Below are positions 44,914 to 54,876 of a stretch of DNA of 64,000 nucleotides, piece after piece. The stretch spans positions 10,862,435 through 10,926,434 of the forward strand of contig OZ024802.1 of NCBI GenBank assembly GCA_964017045.1, given 5' to 3'. Source of the DNA: Omphiscola glabra. Lineage: Eukaryota; Mollusca; Gastropoda; Lymnaeidae. Position 1 is the first letter of the stretch. Every line of letters starts with the position of its first letter. Under the pieces are notes generated by a model, which saw only the letters and a program-made list of their open reading frames with translations, was not told the origin of the DNA and did no database searches. Both the position numbers and the translations under genes were made by a program.

Positions 44914-45295
44914 TTGATTGAGAGTTCCCAGTGTGGATGGACACAGTCCTGATTGAGAGTTCCCAGTGTGGATGGACACAGTCCTGATTGAGATCTCCCA
45001 GTGTGGATGGACACAGTCCTGATTGAGAGGTCCCAGTGTGGATGGACACAGTCCTGATTGAGAGTTCCCAGTGTGGATGGACACAGTCCTGATTGAGAGT
45101 TCCCAGTGTGGATGGACACAGTCCTGATTGAGAGTTCCCAGTGTGGATGGACACAGTCCTGATTGAGAGTTCCCAGTGTGGATGGACACAGTCCTGATTG
45201 AGAGTTCCCAGTGTGGATGGACACAGTCCTGATTGAGAGCTCCCAGTGTGGATGGATACAGTCCTGATTGAGAGTTCCCAGTATGGATGGACACA
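44914..45295. repeat. 35-bp minisatellite (gattgagagttcccagtgtg...), 11 copies
   Basis: Very homogeneous; continues gatggacacagtcct. Three minus-strand frames stay open by periodicity. Confidence 0.95.
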
Positions 45296-45297
45296 TA

Positions 45298-45500
45298 AAG
45301 AAGTCATACGGAGTGCGCTCTTTTGAAGCGATAGCGCCAAAATAATGGAACCGTTTGCCTCAATCTTTGAGGGAAATTGAAAATGATAAAAAGTCAGTTT
45401 TTTTCTTTAAATAGATTTGAGAACATCAGAACACTGTGAGCATGCTAAAATAGCATAGATACAACCGCTATATCAGTATTCAGTCAATCAATCAACCAAC
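45298..45500 (+). pseudogene. LINE ORF2 C-terminal fragment
   Basis: The plus strand reads KKSYGVRSFEAIAPK, stop, WNRLPQSLREIENDKK. This is the common RSF..AAPKLWNxLPxxxR LINE C-terminus with one stop codon in place of leucine. A tail with (caat)n follows near 45480. Confidence 0.75.
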
Positions 45501-45582
45501 GATATTTTGAACCTTAAGTAATATTATTAAATATAACTATTTATTTAATTGTGTATAATTAGGCTTCCAAAAACCTTTCATT

Positions 45583-45774
45583 TAGCGTTCTCAACCGGTG
45601 GGTCGCGACCCCTTAGGGTGTCGAACGACCTTTTCAGAGGGGTCACCTAAGAGCATCGGAAAACACAATCTACAGTTTTGAAGCAAAAGCGATGATAGTT
45701 AGGTGGTTAGGGGTCGCCACAACATGAGGAACTGTGTTAAAGGGTCGCGGCATTAGGAAGGTTGAGAACCGCTG
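45583..45774 (+). mobile_element. SPIN-type hAT MITE, copy 1
   Basis: It begins agcgttctcaaccggtgggt and ends ggttgagaaccgctg. The order ggtcgcgacccctta, cctaaga, catcggaaaacaca, cgccacaacatgaggaactg, ggtcgcggcat is the one I know for the SPIN (Space Invaders) family. Flanking 8-mers ctttcatt (45575-45582) and ctttaatg (45775-45782) match at 6 of 8. It lies inside the 4-kb hAT. Confidence 0.8.
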
Positions 45775-46541
45775 CTTTAATGCAAATGATAAGCCCATAC
45801 ACTCGTGAGCTTGTATCACTGTTTCGTAAAATAGTTATGTAGTGGGCCTACTGTAATATCATACGATACCTAACTTACCTTTGGTTCAGTCTGGGTGAAA
45901 TCTAAAATTAGCCGACAAATGATAATTGCAGGTAAACGAAAAACTTAAATGTCGGCAAACAAGAACTCGTGTTACAGCGAAGATTTATGGGTCAGCGGAA
46001 CAAAGAGTTCCTTTCACGCTTATGTCTGGACAATTTGATGTACATTTTTTATTCAACAATAGATTGGGTTTTCGATCCATACATATAAAATATGTCTATA
46101 ATAGGAAGCGTTGTAATTATGATATAAACGCAAAGGGCGCCCAAGGGTTTATTTTTCATGAATTTTTCCCCGCCCCCTCCCTTTTTTTAGAATGTCAAAT
46201 TTTTCTCTTACCTCACAACTGTAAAAACCATTTTAACTACTTCAAAATTCTTTTTAATGCAAATGGTAACAGCTAAATTATTCATCAGATGTTTATCTAG
46301 TAGAATTTACAATAATCTCATTATTTTCAAAATATATAGATATAAATAAAAATATTTTCCCCCGCGGACCCATTAATTAAAGAAATAATGAAACACAATG
46401 AAATGCATCTTTCTGTTTTGGCAAAAATTCTCTTGAAGCTATTGGTTTCGGCTTCGGTTTCGGCCGTAAGTTATTTTTAACTTTCGGTTTAGTTTTGGCA
46501 GAAACCAGAAAATAAAATACCATTTGGTCTCTAGTTGTAAC

Positions 46542-47655
46542 GTCTCGTTGCCCTGAAAACTTCAAGATCAACATGAAGTGGATCACAAACAGGGATCCTG
46601 TCCACACATTGATCCCGAAAACTTTGGGGTTCAACGATGCTATGCCAGCATTCAAAGATACACACATTCAATCTAAGTTAAAAGATGGTCCTAAATTATC
46701 TAGTCGGTTATCAGTCATCCGTTTTATAAAGCCAAATTATTGAGAAAGGTGAAAATTTGCGCTCAGCAAAGAACAACTGAAGTACTTTTGAGTTGAGGGA
46801 GAAATGCTTAATTGTAGCTAGCCAATGAGATATTGGGTCATGAAATAGAATATAAAGAGCGATCCGCACAGGAAACATGTCAGACATGAATGGAAAGACG
46901 AATATGAAATAACATCCTTCGTCTTAAGACCCAAAAGACACTGGATTAATTCCCTTTGTTTTCAACCAAATGAATTTTTGATGGAATGACTTGGAATAAA
47001 GGGGGATAACTTTAGGAGATAACAAAAGGTGACACAAATAGAATTTAAAATGTGTTTCCCTCCTCCTTTCATGGGATCAGCGCATCGTTGACTAAATGTT
47101 GTCTCCGTAAATCAATGTTCGTCTAAAAGGGATCCTGCTGGGAAGTCACGTCCAGGTCTTCACAAAACAGGAAACTGACGGGACCGCCAACAGGAATAGA
47201 CGTCAGTCGGATTTGGGACATTCTGTACACAAGAAAATGTGTGTGTGTGTGTGTGTGTAAATCCAACTTTGCACTCGATTGATGCACTTGTGGTGTTCAA
47301 TTTAGTTTATCCTTTTAAATGATATTAGAATTGCATAAATGATACCCCCACACACAAACCGGTGTCGATAAGGCAATGTGTGGGGTAGTGGGGAGTCTTT
47401 TAAATGGTTTGGTCAAATGTAAATAAGGTGAAATTGATTCCAATTTTCATGTTTGTGAACCCATCGCCCCCCCCCCCCCCCCCTCAAAAACCACGTCACC
47501 TATTTCTCGCATTTTGTTTTAAAACCACGAATACAAAATATGTGCTGCCATCCAGAAAAGGGATTCTAAAACTCTTTTTTTGTCGCGCCTCACACCATCT
47601 CTCTTTCAAACTTTTCCAGCACTAGGCCCCCCCCCCCCCCACTCCCTTCTTCCGC
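46542..47655. other. no gene supported
   Basis: Contains a (TG)n run at 47238-47258 and C-runs near 47468 and 47628. There is no recognisable coding sequence. Confidence 0.35.
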
Positions 47656-47657
47656 CT

Positions 47658-47950
47658 TGTCGAGTATGGGAGTTCAGTAGTTATTGTTGCTTTTGAATGC
47701 ATGCTTATTACGCGCGGTGTGTGAAAGAGTTTTTATTAGCTAATGAACGCGCTTGTCTGAATGACGTATTTTTTATGTGTATTGTGACGTAAGTATTAGT
47801 CGTGCGGGAGTTATGGTGTAGAACCTTAGGGAAGAGAGATGTGTGCCTTGTGTTCCTGATAATTAAAGTTTTATTTACTAAAAGGACTTGAGTTATTCAC
47901 TAATGAGTGAAATAGTGGGAGAACTTGATTGAATGATCCAATCCAGGAGT
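47658..47950 (+). mobile_element. LTR-like repeat, copy 2
   Basis: It starts tgtcgagtatgggagttca. It shares with 9530-9916 (opposite strand) the blocks ttaatgaacgc, tgacgtatttt, aaaaggacttgagtt and aacttga...atccaatccag. It may be a solo LTR or the 5' end of an element. No reverse transcriptase is nearby. Confidence 0.45.
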
Positions 47951-48365
47951 ATAGAAGTTGACACGCCTCTCACCCAACGACTAGAGTTGGAAAGATGACC
48001 CCTCGTTTTTGCTGGTCAGCAAAAAGTGACACGTGGTGTATAAATAAAAATGGACGATGCTATCTACAACATTTGCATTTTTCTCAATTTTAATGTCCCA
48101 AAGTCATCAGATAGAAACTCGGCTTGATTAAGACAATTTAACGCACAGATATGAGATTAACCAAAACTGCTGCTCTCTGACGCCTTTACTTGATTATCTG
48201 CCAGGTAACTGTACACATCTATTTATGTCATCTCTCATTTAATTACAATATATATAGATATTTTTTTTAAAGGATATCAAAACTGTAGATGACAGAGCGA
48301 GTTACTCAACATTTTTAATGTAGTTTATTTTTCTTCCCTTTCGTGTTATTTATTATTTTTTAAAA

Positions 48366-48482
48366 ACGCCTCAACACAGCGTTTTAGATAAGGATCAATA
48401 CAATGAGCTAATAGTATGGAAGTGACGCCTCAACACAGCGTTTCAGATAAGGATCAATACAATGAGCTAATAATATGGAGAC
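48366..48482. repeat. 59-bp tandem duplication
   Basis: cgcctcaacacagcgttt...gataaggatcaatacaatga occurs twice, back to back. Confidence 0.9.
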
Positions 48483-48568
48483 TTTTTGACTTTGTATTTT
48501 TCTTTTATTTAGATTTTTTTTGTTTTCCTGGCAAAAGTTTCTTTTTTTTTTCTGATGCTCGATGAACC

Positions 48569-48835
48569 TGGAATTGCCCTCCCCCTCACCCTAGAATTGC
48601 CCTCCCCCTCACCCTGGAACTGCCCTCCCCCTCACCCTAGAATTGCCCTCCCCCTCACCCTGGAACTGCCCTCCCCCTCACCCTGGAACTGCCCTCCCCC
48701 TCACCCTGGATCTGCCCTCCCCCTCACCCTGGAATTGCCCTCCCCTCACCCTGGATCTGCCCTCCCCCTCACCCTGGAATTGCCCTCCCCTCACCCTGGA
48801 ACTGCCCTCCCCCTCACCCTGGAACTGCCTCCATG
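48569..48835. repeat. 23-bp minisatellite (ctggaactgccctccccctc), ~11 copies
   Basis: Pyrimidine-rich strand-asymmetric units, some one base shorter. The proline/leucine-rich frames are periodic artefacts. Confidence 0.95.
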
Positions 48836-49164
48836 GAGCAGCTTATCTGGAAATGGTTCCCGCCGACCCTGGAACTTCCCCCAGCCCCCTCTCATTTTTG
48901 AACTGCATTCTACACCCTCTGTTTGAGATCCCCTGCATTAGTATGTCGTTGACTGGATGTATAATTATTAAGTGCCTTTCTTGTTGTCGGTGTAAATTCG
49001 TCAAGTTTGTTTAATTAGCTGAGAAATATATTACTGCGTTGATACAAAGCTTGACGGCAGATTTTTAGACATATAATCTAATGAGTTTATAATTTATAGC
49101 ATCGCTATGAATATAGTTAAATAAATGTCAACATGTGCTTTTATTCTAGGACAAAGGTGGTGAA

Positions 49165-51295
49165 ACCACTGCAGAATGCGCCAAAAGTAACAGTACTCAA
49201 AACTCCCACCAAAAGTAACAGAACTGAAACTCTCACCAAAAGTAACAGTACTGAAACTCTCACCAAAAGTAACAGTACTGAAACTCTCACCAAAAGTAAC
49301 TAATGAAACTCTTACCAAAAGTAACAGTACTGAAACTCTCACCAAAAGTAACAGTACTGAAACTCTCACCAAAAGTAACAGTACTGAATCTCTCACCAAA
49401 AGTAACAGTACTGAATCTCTCACCAAAAGTAACAGTACTGAAACTCTCACCAAAAGTAACAGTATTGAATAAATCACCAAAAGTAACTAATGAAACTCTC
49501 ACCAAAAGTAACAGTACTGAAACTCCCACCAAAAGTAACTAATGAAACTCTCACCAAAGGTAACAGTACTGAAACTCTCAACAAAAGTAATTAATGAAAC
49601 TCTCACCAAAAGTACCAGTACTGAAACTCTCACCAAAAGTAACTAATGAAACTTTCACCAAAAGTAACAGAACTGAAACTCTCACCAAAAGTAACAGAAC
49701 TGAAACTCTCACCAAAAGTAACAGTACTGAAACTCTCACCAAAAGTAACAGTACTGAAACTCTCACCAAAATTAACTAATGAAACTCTCACCAAAAGTAA
49801 CAGAACTGAAACTCTCACCAAAAGTAACAGTACTAAAACTCTCACCAAAAGTAACAGTACTGAAACTCCCACCAAAAGTAACAGTACTGAAACTCCCAAC
49901 AAAAGTAACAGTACTGAAACTCTCACCAAAAGTAACTAATGAAACTCTCACCAAAAGTAACAGTACTGAATCTCTCACCAAAAGTAACTAATGAAACTCT
50001 CACCAAAAGTAACAGTACTGAAACTCTCACCAAAAGTAACTAATGAAACTCTCACCAAAAGTAACTAATGAAACTCTCACCAAAAGTAACAGTACTGAAA
50101 CTTTCACCAAAAGTAACTAATGAAACTCTCACAAAAGTAACAGAACTGAAACTCTCACCAAAAGTAACTAATGAAACTCTCACCAAAAGTAACAGAACTG
50201 AAACTCTCACCAAAAGTAACAGAACTGAAACTCTCACCAAAAGTAACAGTACTAAAACTCTCACCAAAAGTAACAGTACTGAAACTCCCACCAAACGTAA
50301 CAGTACTGAAACTCTCACCAAAAGTAACAGTACTGAAACTCCCAACAAAAGTAACAGTACTGAAACTCCCAACAAAAGTAACAGTACTGAATCTCTCACC
50401 AAAAGTAAAAGAACTGAAACTCTCACCAAAATTAACTAATGAAACTCTCACCAAAAGTAACAGTACTGAATCTCTCACCAAAATTAACTAATGAAACTCT
50501 CACCAAAAGTAACAGTACTGAAACTCTCACCAAAAGTAACTAATGAAACTCTCACCAAAGGTAACAGAACTGAAACTCTCACCAAAAGTAACTAATGAAA
50601 CTCTCACCAAAAGTAACAGTACTGAAACTCTCACCAAAAGTAACTAATGAAACTTTCACCAAAAGTAACAGAACTGAAACTCTCACCAAAAGTAACTAAT
50701 GAAACTCTCACCAAAAGTGACAGAACTGAAACTTTCACCAAAAGTAACAGAACTGAAACTCTCACCAAAAGTAACTAATGAAACTCTCACCAAAAGTAAG
50801 AGAACTGAAACTCTCACCAAAATTAACAGTACTGAAACTCTCACCAAAATTAACAGAACTGAAACTCTCACCAAAAGTAACTAATGAAACTCTCACCAAA
50901 AGTAAACAGTACTGAAACTCTCACCAAAAGTAACTAATGAAACTCTCACCAAAAGTAACAGTACTGAAACTCTCACCAAAAGTAACTAATGAAACTCTCA
51001 CCAAAAGTAACAGAACTGAAACTCTCACCAAAAGTAACTAATGAAACTCTCACCAAAAGTAACAGAACTGAAACTCTCACCAAAAGTAACAGTACTCAAA
51101 CTCTCAACAAAATTAACAGAACTGAAACTCTCACCAAAAGTAACAGTACTGAAACTCTCACCAAAATTAACAGAACTGAAACTCTCACCAAAAGTAACAG
51201 TACTGAAACTCTCACCAAAAGTAACAGTACTGAAACTCTCACCAAAAGTAACAGTACTGAAACTCTCACCAAAAGTAACAGTACTGAATCTCCTG
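49165..51295. repeat. 2.1-kb satellite mixing 27-bp and 25-bp units
   Basis: Type A units (caccaaaagtaacagtactg aaactct) and shorter type B units (caccaaaagtaactaatgaa actct) alternate irregularly. Type A splits into cagtactg and cagaactg forms. Blocks of several units recur. Both strands show many short frames by periodicity. Confidence 0.97.
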
Positions 51296-51509
51296 CCTCT
51301 TAAATGCGTATGTCCGTTATGTCCAGCCTCACCATAATCCTACTATTGAAATGGAAGATATCGTGGGCAGTTGTTGTTTGGAAATGGGTGTCTCGACGAC
51401 AGAAGGCTATATTCATGTTTTGTCACCATTTGTTCTCTTGCGGAAGTCGTCGTGAAATGGGACCGAGTTTAAACTTTCACGCTTTCTATCTGCTTCAACC
51501 TGAACACAG

Positions 51510-51860
51510 TCTACCCAATCCACCCATCGCTGTGGCGCTACAGCCCATGTTGGGCTTTGACCTGCCTCACCACTTCCTTCCAGTCAGACCATCCACCCAT
51601 TCCTATGACGCTACAGCCGATGTAGGGCTTGGGCCTGCCTCATCACTTCCTTCCACTCAGACCTAACTAATGCTTTTCTTCTTCATGTTTGTATTCCCAG
51701 CTGCTGTAGATCTATTTTCCACATCTTTTATCCATCTCAGCCTAGTTCTGCCTTTGAGCCGTTTTCCTCTGGGGTTTTGGCGATGTACCCTCTTCATTCC
51801 TCTGTCATTTGGCATTCTTTCTAAGTGCCTTTTTCTAGAGGTAACAAATGTTTTAACGTA
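51510..51860 (-). pseudogene. LINE RT C-terminal fragment with internal duplication
   Basis: Minus-strand frames give KRVHRQNPRGKRLKGRTRLRW-type reading (broken), then SSWEYKH, KALV and SEWKEV..QALH. This is the downstream basic region of LINE RTs. About 73 bp (51515-51588) are duplicated in tandem at 51589-51661. It is homologous to 58590-58985. Confidence 0.65.
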
Positions 51861-51869
51861 ATGGATAGA

Positions 51870-52540
51870 CGCACAGTATACAGAAGTGGGAGTAGGAGCT
51901 ACACATGTCTATAGCTGCAAACATGTCAAAATTTCCTTCACAGCAGATCATCTTTGTCTGCATATATATATATATATATATATTATTGCTCTGTCAGTCA
52001 CTGTCCGACCTACATCTGTACGAGCACACACACGTGAACCAATCGCTGAAGTTCATTTTAAAGGATGCTCGTCGTAGAATTTGTAGTGATGTAGCACGTG
52101 CTGGAGACCCCGTGCGTGATTCGCATTTATCAAAAAACACTTACTGGACGACAAGAGGACCTCCCCCCACTTTTCCCGTCAAAAAGCAGTACACTTCAAG
52201 AAAGATACGATCTCGTAACATCGTAACAACTATGTAACATTGGTGTCGTCTTATTAAATGTCTTACTGAATTATTGTATCGTTTCGTTTCAAATACGAGC
52301 GACCTCCTCCCCCCAAACTTCTTTTTTTTTCCACGACCAAAAAGATACTCAACTATGAATACTTTGTGTCCAACAACAACGGCCCAACATATCGTCACTT
52401 TCACTAATGGAAACACGTGGCAGTTGGAACTATGCACAGATAAGAAACGGACGAATGGGTTACAATTGCTAGAGTCTCACCTTGTCACTTTTTGCGCATA
52501 CTTTATAATTAAATATGCTGATTTCGTCTTATATGTTAAC
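51870..52540. other. no gene supported
   Basis: A (TA)n run lies at 51963-51982. Frames here are short, match nothing recognisable and lack splice context. Confidence 0.3.
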
Positions 52541-52544
52541 AAGT

Positions 52545-52850
52545 ATCTGTCACCTAGTCTTTTGTCTGCCAGTTGTATGTCACACATTACTCTGTCACCC
52601 AGTCTTCTGTCTGCCAGTTGTGTGTCACACATTAGTCTGTCACCCAGTCTTCTGTCTACCAGTTGTGTGTCACACATTAGTCTGTAACCCAGTCTTCTGT
52701 CTGCCAGTTATGTGTCACACATTAGTCTGTCACCTAGTCTTCTGCCTGCCAGTTGTCTGTCACACATTAGTCTGTCACTCAGTCTTATGTCTAACAGGTG
52801 TGTGTCAGATAGTAGTCTGTCACTCAGTCTTCTGTCCGCCAGTTGCTTAA
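52545..52850. repeat. 45-bp minisatellite, ~7 copies
   Basis: The unit contains agtcttctgtctgccagttg, then tgtgtcacacattagtctgt. Forty-five bases keeps frames open on both strands. Confidence 0.95.
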
Positions 52851-52989
52851 ATGTCTTAAATTAGTTGTTGGATTAAAATAATTCTTCAGCGATGTAGAAA
52901 GTATGGCTGATCTTATAATATTCAGGAGACAATTCCTTTTGTACATAAGGGCACCCGTTTTAACTAACCGACGCCTGTGTTAAGGCCTG

Positions 52990-53020
52990 CTTGTCCGACC
53001 AAGATGGCCGCCGAGTAACG
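52990..53020. promoter_or_regulatory. YY1-like site (aagatggccgcc)
   Basis: A strong match to the YY1 initiator motif at about 53000-53011. The ATG in it opens only four codons (ATG GCC GCC GAG TAA). A TSS is possible but unsupported. Confidence 0.2.
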
Positions 53021-53401
53021 CGAACTCTTGCAACTCCATCAATGAAGAAGTCAATCTTCCACACCTCCGTGAGATGAAGAATATAAGCTTATTTAATGTG
53101 CACGTTACATTTCAGTGTTATTCTCACAGAGGTATATAGAAAGTTCGATGTCTTCTTTTATTAGGTGCATTCAAAAACAAAAAAAATGTTGTTTTTTTTC
53201 GGGGAGAAAAGAGCATATTGGGTTGGTGCATATCATTTCCGCTTTCATATCATTTGTTGTTGTCAGGGTTTGGCTGAGTAAACATGGATCGGATGACGCT
53301 ACCGTGAATTGAGAAGAAACAAATTATCCAGATTAAAAGTACACATTTTATTTTAAAAACTATAATTTTGGGTCTGTTTTAAATGACTCTACTTAACTTA
53401 C

Positions 53402-53543
53402 TGGAATCGTGTTTAGAAACAACAAACGATTTCGGAACCAACTCAAAGTGGTAAAAGTAGGCGGCAACCACGGGCAAGCTACTCTGTTTTACACAAATTT
53501 GAACGTATCCCATCTTTCTTGCACGCTGCATCATGGCCGACAT
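53402..53543 (-). CDS. unidentified first coding exon, 47 codons
   Basis: ATG at 53543 is in a good context (gcgaaaATG). The frame reads MSAMMQRARKMGYVQICVKQ and continues SSLPVVAAYFYHFELVPKSF to SKHDSS, then meets TCCA|GTAAGT, a strong donor with the GT at 53401-53400. The intron is phase 1. The small size, basic N-terminus and mid hydrophobic stretch would suit a small mitochondrial or membrane protein. FELVP faintly resembles ATP synthase subunit g, but the PPTPAE signature of that family is absent, so I assign no function. On the opposite strand a 15-codon frame (MADIFATRGK...) overlaps. The gene would continue leftwards; no second exon was identified. Confidence 0.45.
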
Positions 53544-53725
53544 TTTCGCAACGAGGGGAAAAGCGATAAACTCCAAATAACAAGCCAAGACATTTTGTAA
53601 ACAAAATACAACATAAAACACTTTAATTTATTTTGTTATTGGCAGTGACATTAATTTAGATCAAATTATTAAGATTAAGATATATAGACCAATATTGGTG
53701 ACACTTATAAGGGAAATACATAACT

Positions 53726-54120
53726 GTCAAGGTCATGAAATCAGTGAGAGAGTGTGTGATGTGATTTTGGCCACAAATGGGTCTTGTGAATGAATGTGAA
53801 CGATTTTCATATCACGAATACATGAGGTGTTGAAAGTATAAAAGGAGGGTTAACTATAGTTGAAGAGAACGGCGCTGTTTTACACTCACGGACGTGAGAC
53901 TGCGAGATATAACTTTGGCGGGATAGGTCGTGTTGCAGGGCTCTTGTGGTGTTGTATCATACAGTATCATATGTCGAATAAATTGTGTGATTATATAGTT
54001 AATAATAAATTACTGCTAGTCTACAGTGGACCTTGTTGAGATTCTTGTAAGAGAGAGAGAGTATTATATTCACGCAAGTCGTTGTGAATGGAATTAATAG
54101 GCCAGGCGAAGTAATTGACC
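53726..54120 (+). mobile_element. LTR-like or promoter-bearing repeat
   Basis: tgtcaaggtcatg at 53726 is followed by a TATA box (gtataaaaggagg, about 53837), a palindromic ctcacggacgtgag about 50 bases on, and aataaa at 53969. The order TATA, start, polyadenylation signal resembles the U3-R-U5 layout of an LTR. There is no second copy in the window and no coding region. Confidence 0.35.
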
Positions 54121-54737
54121 GTAGACAACCAAATATTTCTAATATGAGCCGAAGTATCGAATCAGAATATTTGACAATAACCTATCCACCTTTTTCCTTT
54201 TTTTTTTAGAATTTGAAATTTAAAAAAAACCCACTTTACTCTGTATACGTGATTGCTTACTTCCGGCTATTATAGTATTACAATAGTATATCTGTTAATA
54301 CCCAAATGAAAGCTTAACCATTTTATGGACGTTTAAATACAGAGCTTGTCAAAACATCACGGGGAAATAACCGGCTATTTTATATCAAGACAACAACTAA
54401 CATACCGGACCCCCCACTTTTTTTTTTGTCCCTATTTTTAGAATCGGAAAATACAAATCAGCGGAAAAACACGTGTCATATTAATACAAGAATTATGAAA
54501 TTTTTTTAATTTGCCTCAAGTTGGAATCCCATAAACAAGTGTTAATGTAAATCTGAGAACTTTTCCTCACAAAGACATAGCACAGAGCTTTTCAACTAAT
54601 AAAAAAATAACTTTTAAGTAAACTTTCAAAATCTACAATGATATAATAAACAACAACGTATGGAAAATAATAAAATAAAAAAATAAGCCTTTATTATCAA
54701 ATCGAAAACGGAAGGAGAGGGACCAATTTTCAACAAG

Positions 54738-54876
54738 ATGGCGGCGGCCTTAGTACTTCTAGATCCGGTGCTTGAATCGCAGAGACTTTTAAATGAAGCA
54801 GTTTTGTTGACAACGTTCGACATCTTGCAAATAGGACATGCCCATCTATGGTGCCTAAAACTACTCTATAGTTAAC
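54738..54876 (+). CDS. possible gene start in YY1-like context, cut by satellite
   Basis: aacaagATGGCGGCGGCC sets an ATG in the typical YY1 start context. The frame reads MAAALVLLDPVLESQRLLNE, then AVLLTTFDILQI, then enters the 48-bp array and stops. No good donor precedes the array. It may be a true N-terminus whose exon was broken by array growth, or a chance frame. The minus strand of the same stretch is also open (MSNVVNKTASF...). No function is assigned. Confidence 0.25.

Larger units (their letters stand above)
42522..46533. mobile_element. 4.0-kb non-autonomous hAT element loaded with satellites
   Basis: Perfect 8-bp target duplications gttgtaac lie at 42514-42521 and 46534-46541 and fit the nTnnnnAn pattern of Ac-type hATs. 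The left end is tagaggccgaacg and the inverted right end tagagaccaaatg. Both sides then carry ggtttctgc and repeated tttcggccgaaa-type blocks (42591-42665 and 46440-46510), inverted relative to each other. No transposase is present. Inside are the tcat-rich arrays, a minus-strand LINE tail, a 35-bp array, a LINE C-terminal fragment and a SPIN copy. Confidence 0.75.

Noticed and set aside
53402..53543. ATP synthase subunit g identity for the minus-strand exon
   Set aside because: Only FELVP resembles that family; the expected PPTPAE segment is missing.
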